Shown: positions 1 through 6,638 of the stretch, one piece after another | Layout of the letters: the number at the start of each line of letters is the position of its first letter | Numbering within the stretch: the stretch's first letter is position 1 | Assembly: GCA_014896375.1 (NCBI GenBank) | Contig: JADBKN010000057.1 | Coordinates: 1 to 32,418, forward strand | Origin: Bacillota bacterium | GTDB lineage: Bacteria; Bacillota; Sulfobacillia; RBS10-35; Bu92 | Direction of reading: 5' to 3' | DNA length: 32,418 nt | Position numbers and translations under genes: made by a program | Notes under the pieces: generated by a model | What the model saw: the letters and a program-made list of their open reading frames with translations, nothing else | Told to the model about the DNA's origin: nothing | Databases searched by the model: none

Positions 1-82
1 CAGGCGGCGCCATGGCGGCGCGCGTTCCGGCCGGGCCGGCCCGTCATTTCATGCGCGCCCGGCGGTGAGGCACGTGCGTGTG

Positions 83-1093
83 CTATGCACACGCATTCTC
101 GCCTTCCGTCCCACCACCGGCGTCAGTGCCCGCCGGCGGCGTCGGATCCCCGCCCGCCGGGGGCGCCGGCGGCGTCGGGCCGCCCGCGCGGACGGCGTCC
201 CGCGTGCCGAACCGCGTCTGCACGATGGCGCCCACGGCGAGGGCCGCCACGAGGATGCCCGACACCCAGCCGACGACCGGCACGTAGTGCAGGAGGCCCA
301 GGAGCGCCACGCCGGCAGCGAGGGTCAGGAGGGGGTCGCGCCCGGGCAGGATCTTCCGGCCCAGGAGCCCCGCCACCGCCACATAGCCCCCGAGCCGCCC
401 GAGGGAGTAGGCGATCACGAGCGCCATCGCTACGGGGATGCCGATGATCGTGACGGCGATGAGTAGCACGGCGGGGTAGAAGAGGATCATCGCGGCCAGC
501 CCGACCAGCCCGGTGCGGACGGGCTCGGCCTCGATGATCCCGCTCCAGCGGGCCACCGGCTGTGGGAAGAGCGCGTGGACCATGACGGCGAGGGCGAAGA
601 GACCGGCCACGTAGAGGAGATACATGCCGGCGCCGAACCAGCCCCAGGGGCCCATGCCCGGCATGAACCAGCGCCAGTTGTCCATGCCTGGCATGCCGTG
701 GTGGAAGGGAAAGGCGTTCGTCCATACTTGGCCGAAGACCTGGGCCCCGGGCGCGCGCTCCACGGTGCCGCCCATCGTGCGGACGTCGCCCCGGACCACG
801 GAGTGCGGCCCCAGCGTGACCGGCCCGCCGAAGGTGACCACATCGCCGTCGACCTCGCCTTCGACATGGACCGGCCCGCCGAAGGCGATGACGTCGCCCG
901 TCACGCGACCCAGCACGTCCACGGGACCGCCCATGGAGATGACGTCGCCGTCATGCACCTCATCCGCCGCAATGGTGATGGGTTGGCCCATGACGACCTC
1001 GCCGCCGCCGCTGGCCAGGGCCACCCCGGGCAGCCACACCACCGCCAGCAGTGCCAGTAGGATCGAGACGATGACGCTCTTACGCAGCCTCAC
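83..1093 (-). CDS. Bactofilin-like polymer-forming membrane protein
   Basis: A 336-residue protein. Residues 1 to about 24 look like a signal peptide (RLRKS, then a hydrophobic run ending VALA/SGG). Residues about 35-110 hold short repeated units of the type GDV-x-(S/A/T)-(M/F)-GGPV, the right-handed beta-helix pattern of polymer-forming (bactofilin-like) domains, here predicted outside the membrane. Then come about four or five hydrophobic segments and a Pro/Gly/Thr-rich tail. The GTG at 1093 is chosen because GGAGG lies just upstream and GTGA overlaps the stop of the preceding anti-sigma candidate; a much longer frame upstream is only a shadow of that gene. It is last in the ECF sigma operon, so it is probably an envelope-stress target or sensor (inference). 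The exact function of the family is not known to me. Confidence 0.8.
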   Translation of the reverse strand: MRLRKSVIVSILLALLAVVWLPGVALASGGGEVVMGQPITIAADEVHDGDVISMGGPVDVLGRVTGDVIAFGGPVHVEGEVDGDVVTFGGPVTLGPHSVVRGDVRTMGGTVERAPGAQVFGQVWTNAFPFHHGMPGMDNWRWFMPGMGPWGWFGAGMYLLYVAGLFALAVMVHALFPQPVARWSGIIEAEPVRTGLVGLAAMILFYPAVLLIAVTIIGIPVAMALVIAYSLGRLGGYVAVAGLLGRKILPGRDPLLTLAAGVALLGLLHYVPVVGWVSGILVAALAVGAIVQTRFGTRDAVRAGGPTPPAPPAGGDPTPPAGTDAGGGTEGENACA

Positions 1094-1575
1094 GACACAC
1101 CCTCCTTCAGGGTATCCGCGTGGATCCACGTCCGGCCGAGAAGCACGGCGGCGGCCACGACGGGGACGACGAGCACGGCGCCCAGCCAGGGGGCATGGGC
1201 GACCGTGACGCGCGCGGCTTCGGCGACCATCCAGGCGTAGCCCGTGAGCGCGAGGAGCGAGTGCGCCAGGTTCGCGACCTCCCGCAGGGCGGCCGCCCCA
1301 CCGTCCAGGGCGGCGATGCCCGCCAGGGCCGCCAGAGACGCGCCTTCCGCCGCGGCGATCGCCGTGAGGGCGCGGCGCGGCCCGATGGCCGGCGTCCACG
1401 GGGCATCCGCGCCGCGAACCGCGGCGGCGGACGCCGATCGCGGACGCGGCGTGGGATGCGGCGCGCCCTCGACGGCCTGCATAATGCGGGCGCTCAAGTC
1501 CCGCGGAGGCTCGACCCACTCCAAGCGGGCGACGGCTTCCTCGATCGAAGGTCGGCGTCGCTGCGTCATCGTCAT
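1090..1575 (-). CDS. Putative membrane anti-sigma factor
   Basis: About 160 residues, directly after an ECF sigma gene. The N-terminal part is short, charged and soluble; a hydrophobic half follows with about three membrane segments (Ala-rich around the middle, then two near the C-terminus). No HxxxCxxC zinc motif is visible, so it is not a classical ZAS anti-sigma; the role is inferred from position and topology. Three ATGs are possible: 1593, 1575 and 1569. The one at 1575 makes an ATGA overlap with the sigma stop (translational coupling); the one at 1569 is better spaced (9 nt) from AGGGAG. The 3' end overlaps the bactofilin-like gene by GTGA, so sigma, this gene and the membrane protein form one tight operon. 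Confidence 0.65.
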   Translation of the reverse strand: MTMTQRRRPSIEEAVARLEWVEPPRDLSARIMQAVEGAPHPTPRPRSASAAAVRGADAPWTPAIGPRRALTAIAAAEGASLAALAGIAALDGGAAALREVANLAHSLLALTGYAWMVAEAARVTVAHAPWLGAVLVVPVVAAAVLLGRTWIHADTLKEGVS

Positions 1576-2213
1576 CCGCTCCCTTGTGTGCATTCCGCGG
1601 AGGCGGTCTGCCCGCGGGTCTCGGCCGGCGGGGTGATAAAGGTGGCGAGGCGTTGCCGCAGCTTCCGACGCGCCCGGAAGAGGCGCGCCTTCACGGCGGC
1701 CGCCGTGAGGCCGGTGATGCCGGCCGCCTCCTTCAGGCTGAAACCCTGGTGGTGGACGAGCAGCACGAGGAGGCGCTCATCCGCCGGCAACTCCCGCAGC
1801 GCCGCGGCCACCCGCACGAGAGAATCCCGGCGTTCGGCCGCCTTCGCCGGGTCGGGGTCCAAGGGCGGTGCGTCCTCAAGCTCGGCCGCGCGAGCGCGGG
1901 AGGCCTGGCGGCGGGACCAGTCCCGGCAGGCGTTGGCGGCGATGGCGAAGAGCCACGCGGAGAAGGGACGGCGTGAGTCGTAGCGGCCCAGGGCGCGGAA
2001 GGCGCGCAAAAACGCCTCTTGCGTGAGATCCTCGGCGTCCTGACGCTGGCCTGTGTAGCGCAGGCACAGGTTGAAGACGGCGCGCTGGTAGCGCTCGACG
2101 AGCGGCGCGAAGGCCTGGCGGTCGCCGGCGAGCACCGCACGGACCGAGGCCCAGTCATCGCTCGCGCGAGACCGGCCGGGTGCGGGCCCCGGGGCGTCGA
2201 CGTCGCCGGCCAT
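1572..2213 (-). CDS. ECF-type RNA polymerase sigma factor
   Basis: 213 residues, the usual length for a group 4 sigma factor. Region 2 spans about residues 30-95 (FxxLVERYQRAVFNLCLRY, DAEDLTQEAFLRAFRAL, FSAWLFAIAANACRDWSRR). Region 4 is at about 140-195 (LRELPADERLLVLLVHHQG, SLKEAAGITGLTAAAVKARL as the helix-turn-helix). The start at 2213 is supported by GGGGAGG seven bases upstream. A perfect TGAAAC-N16-CGTA promoter sits immediately upstream, implying that the sigma factor transcribes its own operon. It is followed by a coupled membrane anti-sigma candidate and a bactofilin-like membrane protein, fitting an envelope-stress module. Confidence 0.92.
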   Translation of the reverse strand: MAGDVDAPGPAPGRSRASDDWASVRAVLAGDRQAFAPLVERYQRAVFNLCLRYTGQRQDAEDLTQEAFLRAFRALGRYDSRRPFSAWLFAIAANACRDWSRRQASRARAAELEDAPPLDPDPAKAAERRDSLVRVAAALRELPADERLLVLLVHHQGFSLKEAAGITGLTAAAVKARLFRARRKLRQRLATFITPPAETRGQTASAECTQGSG

Positions 2214-2236
2214 GGCATCGCCTCCCCACCCGGTGA

Positions 2237-2262
2237 TACGCATCGCCGGCGAATCGGTTTCA
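2237..2262 (-). promoter_or_regulatory. ECF sigma autoregulatory promoter
   Basis: On the minus strand: TGAAAC (2262-2257), exactly 16 bases, then CGTA (2240-2237). This is the full consensus known for Bacillus sigmaW-type ECF promoters. The expected transcript start is near 2230, giving a leader of about 17 nt that contains GGGGAGG before the sigma ATG at 2213. The -35 element overlaps the stop codon of the upstream methyltransferase gene. Confidence 0.75.
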
Positions 2263-2913
2263 GGGATCGGCGGCGTGGGCCCGCCGCGCCTCGATGACGT
2301 ACACCATGCCCAGAGCCAGCCGCCGCGCCTGGACCGCGCGCAGCCCGGACCTCCGGACGAGTTCGAGCGGATCGCGGTTCCAGTGGCAGCCGATGCGACG
2401 GGCGTGCCCCGGCGCCGTGCGGTCCTGCCAGCGCGCGAGCCAGGAACGGTTGCTCCGGCCGTGCTCAAGCAGAAGGATGCGGCCGTCCTCCCGGCAGACG
2501 CGGCCCATCTCCCTAAGCGCCGCCACCGGGTCCGGGAACGTGCATGTGCTGAGCGTGGAGACGACGGTGTCGAAGCGGCCGTCCGGGAACTCAAGGGCCT
2601 GGGCGTCCATCACCCGGCAGGTGACGGCCCGTCCCAGGCGGCGTGCACGGCGCTGAGCGATCGCCAACATCCGGGGGCTGAGGTCCACCAGCGTGAGGGA
2701 GCACCCGGGAGGGTAATGGGGTAGGTTCTTCCCCGTCCCGGCCGCCACTTCCAGCACCGCGCCGCGGGCCTTCCGCACGAGGTGGCGCCGCAGGCGGCGA
2801 AGCAGGAGGAGCTCCGGCAGGGCTTCGCCGAGATCGTACCAGCGCGCGAGGTCGTCGTACTTCCGTTGGAGCTCCTCGGCCGTCCACAGGACGATGCCCG
2901 GTCTCTCCCCCAT
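2260..2913 (-). CDS. Class I SAM-dependent methyltransferase
   Basis: 217 residues with a Rossmann methyltransferase core: motif I VLEVAAGTGKNL at about residue 55, LVDLSPRML as the acidic end of strand 2 (ribose contact), DAQALEFPDGRFDTVV as motif II/III, and a C-terminal CHWNRDPLELVRRSG segment typical of UbiE/Methyltransf_11 relatives. The substrate cannot be read from sequence. The ATG at 2913 is the first start giving a normal N-terminus; no strong SD is present. It is divergent from the MFS gene at 3036. It lies 46 nt upstream of the ECF sigma gene in the same direction, so it may read through into that operon. Confidence 0.85.
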   Translation of the reverse strand: MGERPGIVLWTAEELQRKYDDLARWYDLGEALPELLLLRRLRRHLVRKARGAVLEVAAGTGKNLPHYPPGCSLTLVDLSPRMLAIAQRRARRLGRAVTCRVMDAQALEFPDGRFDTVVSTLSTCTFPDPVAALREMGRVCREDGRILLLEHGRSNRSWLARWQDRTAPGHARRIGCHWNRDPLELVRRSGLRAVQARRLALGMVYVIEARRAHAADP

Positions 2914-2954
2914 GAGCCACCACCCGGACCACTCATTCGACGCCGGCGCCCGGC

Positions 2955-3000
2955 GGCCTGTCGATCGCCTTCGGCGCGGGCGCGCGGCCGGTCGATCGCC
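2955..3000. repeat. 15-bp direct repeat pair in divergent promoter region
   Basis: GGCCTGTCGATCGCC at 2955-2969 and GGCCGGTCGATCGCC at 2986-3000 differ at one base and start 31 bp apart, about three helical turns. Each contains the palindrome CGATCG. They lie between the divergent methyltransferase (start 2913) and MFS (start 3036) genes, just upstream of the MFS promoter, so they could be paired regulator sites (inference). Confidence 0.45.
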
Positions 3001-3001
3001 C

Positions 3002-3029
3002 TCGACGCCGCCGCGGGGCATGCTACGCT
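3002..3029 (+). promoter_or_regulatory. Extended -10 promoter, MFS gene, leaderless
   Basis: TGC followed by TACGCT (-10 at 3024-3029) is an extended -10 element; TCGACG at 3002-3007 is a weak -35 with a 16-bp spacer. The ATG at 3036 lies six bases after the -10 and has no Shine-Dalgarno, so transcription should begin at or next to the start codon. Confidence 0.5.
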
Positions 3030-3035
3030 CATCGC

Positions 3036-4403
3036 ATGACGCAGCGCCGGGCATGGCTCCTGCTTCTCGCGGCGAACTTCTGCGCGCGGCTCAGCTATGA
3101 GCTGGTGCGAAGCCCGGCCTTGCCGCTGTTCGTCGTCGCCCTGGGGGGCTCGGCGGCGTGGGTGGGGCTCGCCGGCTCCGTGGCGGGCTGGGTGGGGCTC
3201 CTCGCGCGCCTGCCGGGCGGCGTGCTGGCCGACTCCGCCGGCACCCGCCGCATGATGGGGTGGGGCGGCGTGCTTTTCGCGGCAGGGCCCTGGGCGTACC
3301 CGGGCCTCGGCAGCCTGCCGGCCCTGCTGATGGTGCGCACGGGGCATGCGCTCGCGCCGGCGCTCTTCACGCCCGCCTCGGCCGCCGCGGCCAGCCGCGC
3401 CTGGCCCGGTCGCGCCGGCGAGGGCGTGGCCTGGGTGAGCGGGGCGAAGGCGGCGGCTTCCGTGGCGGGCGGGCTCCTGGCGGGGGCGCTCTTGGAACGC
3501 GTCGGCTTCGCAGGGCTCTTCGCGCTGGCCGGGTTGGTTGGGGCGGCCGTGCCGCTCCTCGTGTGGGCGATGCCGCGCGGCCGCGCGGGCGCGGATGCGG
3601 TGGCGGCGGAGACAGGGGCGGGCGCCGCGCCCGCGGGGGATGGGGCAGCCCCCGGCGCGGGCGCGGCTGCGGCCGCGGAGGGCGCCGCGCCCGCTGTGGC
3701 CGTCGCGCCCGCCGCGGCGCCGTCGCGCCCCGGCCACGGCCCCGCGCGCACGCGTGCGCGCGCCGCCTGGCGGGCTGCGGCCGCCGCGCTGCGCGACGGC
3801 CGTCTCTGGCGCGCGGCCGCCGGAGGCATGGCGGCGATCGCCGTGCAGGCCGCCTTCTACTCTTTTGTGCCGGTTTTCGGGCACGCGCGCGGCTGGGCCG
3901 CGCCGTGGCTCGGCGGGCTTGTGGCGGCGCACTTCGGCGTCTTGGCGCTGGCCTCGCCGTGGGCGGGGCGGCTCGTCCACCGGCGCGGATGGGGCGCGGC
4001 CACCGTCCTCGGCCTCCTCATGGGCGCGGGCGGCCTCGCCGCGTTCGCGGCCGCGCCCGCTCCGGTGTCCGCGGCGCTGGCGGCGGCGGGCACGGCGTTG
4101 GCGGTGGCCGTCACGGGCCCGGCGGCGGCCGCCGGCATGCTCGCCGCCGCCCGCCACGGCGAAGGCGCCACCCTGGGGCTCTGGGCTTCGGCGTTAGACC
4201 TCGGCGAGGCGCTGGGCGGCGTGCTCACCGGGGTGGCGGCGGCCGCCGCCGGCGTTCCCGCAGCGCTCGCCGCCTGGGCGGCGGTACTGGCCGTGTTGGC
4301 GGCAGCCACGCCGCGACTCACGGCGGCGGGCGGGATGCCCGCCGGGCCGCCGCAAGGAGGTCGCGACAGCGCGCGCCGGGCGGCACCGCCCGCCACCCAT
4401 TGA
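3036..4403 (+). CDS. Major facilitator superfamily transporter
   Basis: 455 residues in two hydrophobic halves of about six membrane helices each. The N-terminal half has the MFS loop 2-3 signature region (LARLPGGVLADSAGTRRMM, compare GxLaDrxGrkxxl) at about residues 55-75. The second half repeats it more loosely (SPWAGRLVHRRGWG). A long Ala/Gly/Pro-rich cytoplasmic linker at about residues 185-240 is longer than usual and looks like low-complexity expansion. The substrate is not predictable; drug/metabolite efflux is most likely by family. No SD precedes the ATG; a leaderless extended -10 promoter fits. It converges with the RHH gene that ends at 4426. Confidence 0.85.
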   Translation: MTQRRAWLLLLAANFCARLSYELVRSPALPLFVVALGGSAAWVGLAGSVAGWVGLLARLPGGVLADSAGTRRMMGWGGVLFAAGPWAYPGLGSLPALLMVRTGHALAPALFTPASAAAASRAWPGRAGEGVAWVSGAKAAASVAGGLLAGALLERVGFAGLFALAGLVGAAVPLLVWAMPRGRAGADAVAAETGAGAAPAGDGAAPGAGAAAAAEGAAPAVAVAPAAAPSRPGHGPARTRARAAWRAAAAALRDGRLWRAAAGGMAAIAVQAAFYSFVPVFGHARGWAAPWLGGLVAAHFGVLALASPWAGRLVHRRGWGAATVLGLLMGAGGLAAFAAAPAPVSAALAAAGTALAVAVTGPAAAAGMLAAARHGEGATLGLWASALDLGEALGGVLTGVAAAAAGVPAALAAWAAVLAVLAAATPRLTAAGGMPAGPPQGGRDSARRAAPPATH

Positions 4404-4425
4404 GCCTGCTTGCGGCCGCACCGTG

Positions 4426-4821
4426 TCAGGTCGGCCGCTCATCCTCCGGGGCCGGCTCCACCCCCTCGGCGGCCGGGCTCGCGCCCGGGGTGTGAAGGCG
4501 CTTCCGTCCTGCGGATCGCGCCGCGGTGCCCCCGGGCGCGCCGCCGCCGCGCGCCGCGCCCTCCGCGTCCGCGCCGCCGCGCGCCGCGCCCCCGGCCGCG
4601 CCCGTGCCCGCGGCGCCCCCGCCCGCGTCGCCCTCGCCCGCCGCGCCCCCGGCCGCGCCGCCTTCGCGCCGCGCGCCGGCGCGGCCCGCGCGCCGCACGG
4701 CGTCCCTCAAGAGGTACTCGATCTGCGCGTTCACGCTGCGCAGCTCGTCGGCCGCCCAGCGCTCCAGGGCCGCGTAGAGGTCCGCGTCGATCCGCAATAG
4801 GAACCGCTTCTTCTGCGCCAT
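4426..4821 (-). CDS. Arc-like ribbon-helix-helix protein with low-complexity tail
   Basis: 131 residues. Residues 1-46 form a ribbon-helix-helix DNA-binding fold: the strand [13 protein letters not shown], helix [13 protein letters not shown], the turn VNAQ and helix [13 protein letters not shown]. Residues 47-131 are almost wholly Gly/Ala/Glu/Arg/Pro low complexity with a G-A-A-G-G-A pattern. In Bacillota such small Arc-type proteins are commonly encoded directly after an SPFH-domain gene, exactly as here (12-bp gap), although in this window the SPFH gene is broken. The DNA target is unknown. Confidence 0.75.
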   Translation of the reverse strand: MAQKKRFLLRIDADLYAALERWAADELRSVNAQIEYLLRDAVRRAGRAGARREGGAAGGAAGEGDAGGGAAGTGAAGGAARGGADAEGAARGGGAPGGTAARSAGRKRLHTPGASPAAEGVEPAPEDERPT

Positions 4822-4833
4822 GGCGGGCGCCGC

Positions 4834-5292
4834 TCAGTAGAGGCTGCCGATGTTGAGGACCGGCTGGGCTCCCCGCTCGCCGATCACGGCCACCATGAGG
4901 TTGTTGACCATCGCGGCCTTGCGCTCCTCGTCCAGCTCCAGCACGCCTTCCCGCTGCAGCTTCTCCAGGGCCATCTGTACCATGCCGGCCGCGCCCTCCA
5001 CGATCTTCTGCCGCGCGGCGATGATCGCCGCCGCCTGCTGCCGCTGCAGCATCGCGCTCGCGATCTCTGGCGCGTAGGCGAGGTGGCTGAGGCGCGCCTC
5101 CAGCACCTCGACGCCCCCGGCCGCCAGGCGCTCCTGGAGCTCGCGCCGCAGGTCCTCGGCGATCTCCTCGGGATTGCCCCGCAGCGACCGCTCCTTCTCG
5201 TCATAGGCGTCATACGGGTAGAGGCTGGCCAGGTGGCGGAGCGCCGTCTCGCTCTGGATGGCGACAAATTGCTCGTAGTCCTTTGCTAACAT
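4834..5292 (-). pseudogene. SPFH-domain protein, 5' half missing
   Basis: 152 residues matching only the C-terminal half of prokaryotic SPFH (stomatin/flotillin-like) proteins, which are usually about 280-310 residues. [18 protein letters not shown] is the family's mid-protein segment; then [29 protein letters not shown], the coiled part [19 protein letters not shown] and the C-terminal PVLNIGSLY. The membrane anchor and first half of the SPFH domain, expected before DYEQF, are absent: only MLAK precedes it, with no Shine-Dalgarno. The break lies at about 5283-5292, where unusually AT-rich DNA leads straight to the permease on the other strand. This is a real deletion or an assembly join. Confidence 0.75.
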
Positions 5293-5315
5293 GTATACCG
5301 GCGGCGGCGCGTCGG

Positions 5316-5341
5316 GGAGGCCGCAAGGCCTCCTTTTCCTT
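5316..5341 (+). terminator. Intrinsic terminator or attenuator before uracil permease
   Basis: GGAGGCC (5316-5322), the GNRA-type loop GCAA, then GGCCTCC (5327-5333) and TTTTCCTT. This is a perfect 7-bp GC stem with a U-rich tail on the plus strand. It ends right at the likely permease start (5340), so it is either the end of a lost upstream transcript or the terminator of an attenuation leader whose 5' part is missing at the breakpoint. Pyrimidine permease genes in Bacillota are often PyrR-attenuated, but no PyrR site is recognisable. Confidence 0.6.
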
Positions 5342-6593
5342 GCCGGTCCTCCCGGAACAGTCGGTGCCGGGCCTTTCCGGGCTCGCCCTCTCTCTCCAGC
5401 ACCTCTTCGCCATGTTCGGCGCCACCGTGCTCGTGCCGTACCTCACGGGCTTCGATCCGTCGGTGGCGCTCTTCACCGGAGGTCTCGGCACGCTCATCTA
5501 CATTCTTGTCACGCGCGGCCGCATCCCGGCCTATCTGGGCTCGAGCTTCGCGATCATCGGCGCGATGATCACGGCCTCGAAGTCCTGGGGCCCGGGCGCG
5601 GCGGTCGCGGGCGCCCTGGGTCTCGGGATCGTCTACGTCATCATCGCGCTCGTCATCGGCCGCACGGGGACGGGCTGGGTGGACCGGCTGCTGCCGCCTC
5701 CGCTCGTCGGCGCGGTCGTCATCGTCATCGGTCTCGGCCTCGCGCAGACGGCGCTCGGCATGGCGGGCCTCCTGCCGGGCGAGGGCGGCGTCAACCCGCT
5801 GAGCCGCCAGAGCCTTGTGGCGCTCACCACGCTCCTCATCATCATGGTCGCCGGCACGGCCTTGCGCGGCTTCGCGCGGGTGGTGCCGGTGCTCATCGGG
5901 ATCGCCGGCGGGTACGTGATCGCGCTGGCGGCGGGGCTCGTCGACTGGAAACCGGTCGCGGCCGCGCCGTGGTTCGCGCTGCCGCACTTCGTGCCGCCCG
6001 CCTTCGACGCGCACGCGCTGCCGGCGGTGCTGCTCATCGCGCCCATCGCCATCGTCCTCGTGACGGAGCACATCGGCCACCTGCTCGTCACGGCGGAGAT
6101 CGTCGGCCGGCCCTTCATGCGGGATCCGGGCCTCGACCGCTCGCTCCTCGGCGACGGGCTCGCCTCGACGGTCGCGGCCCTCTTCGGCGGCCCCCCGGCG
6201 ACGACATACGGCGAGAACATCGGCGTGATGGCCATCACGCGCGTGTATTCCGTGCGCGTGCTCGCCGGGGCGGCGGTGATCGCCATCCTGCTCTCCTTTG
6301 TCGCGAAGCTCGGCGCCTTGATCCACAGCATCCCCTCGGCCGTCATGGGCGGCGTGTCGATCGCGCTCTTCGGTGTGATCGCGGCGGCGGGCATGCGGCT
6401 CTTCGTCGAGCACCGCGTGAACCTCGCGAGCCAGCGCAACCTGCTCATCGTGAGCGCCGTGCTCGTGCTCGGCGTGGGCGGCGCGCACATCAACTTCGGC
6501 CATTTCGCGCTGGACGGCATGCCGCTGGCGACGATCGCCGGGATGCTCCTCAACCTCCTCCTTCCACGGGAGGCGGAGGGCGTGGATGCGTGA
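5340..6593 (+). CDS. uraA: Uracil/xanthine permease (NCS2 family)
   Basis: About 417 residues, close to UraA/PyrP (429-435). [17 protein letters not shown] begins the first helix. The substrate-site motif EHIGH in TM8 and [13 protein letters not shown] in TM10 match the Glu/His and Glu of UraA; about 14 membrane segments are expected. It imports uracil with protons by family knowledge. The frame is open from 5283 but would run through the hairpin at 5316-5341, so TTG 5340 or GTG 5364 is preferred; neither has a good SD, and the natural N-terminus and promoter may have been lost at the adjacent breakpoint. The protein itself looks functional. Confidence 0.88.
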   Translation: MPVLPEQSVPGLSGLALSLQHLFAMFGATVLVPYLTGFDPSVALFTGGLGTLIYILVTRGRIPAYLGSSFAIIGAMITASKSWGPGAAVAGALGLGIVYVIIALVIGRTGTGWVDRLLPPPLVGAVVIVIGLGLAQTALGMAGLLPGEGGVNPLSRQSLVALTTLLIIMVAGTALRGFARVVPVLIGIAGGYVIALAAGLVDWKPVAAAPWFALPHFVPPAFDAHALPAVLLIAPIAIVLVTEHIGHLLVTAEIVGRPFMRDPGLDRSLLGDGLASTVAALFGGPPATTYGENIGVMAITRVYSVRVLAGAAVIAILLSFVAKLGALIHSIPSAVMGGVSIALFGVIAAAGMRLFVEHRVNLASQRNLLIVSAVLVLGVGGAHINFGHFALDGMPLATIAGMLLNLLLPREAEGVDA

Positions 6594-6623
6594 GCGGCCC
6601 GCCTCCCCGGCGGCGGGGCCGCG

Positions 6624-6632
6624 TGGCATACT
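6624..6632 (+). promoter_or_regulatory. Extended -10 promoter, ATP-grasp gene, leaderless
   Basis: TGG then CATACT (-10 at 6627-6632), six bases before the ATG at 6639, with no Shine-Dalgarno in between. The geometry is identical to that at the MFS gene (3024-3036). No convincing -35 is visible. Confidence 0.45.
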
Positions 6633-6638
6633 CGCAGT

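Noticed and set aside
1100-1519. N-terminal extension of the bactofilin-like frame up to ATG 1519
   Set aside because: It is Arg/Gly-rich and lies wholly over the anti-sigma candidate in another frame; the GTG at 1093 with GGAGG gives a proper signal peptide.
6595-6622. GC-rich inverted repeat after the uracil permease as a terminator
   Set aside because: A stem GCGGCCC/GGGCCGC with a large loop is possible, but no T-run follows and such stems arise by chance at this GC content.
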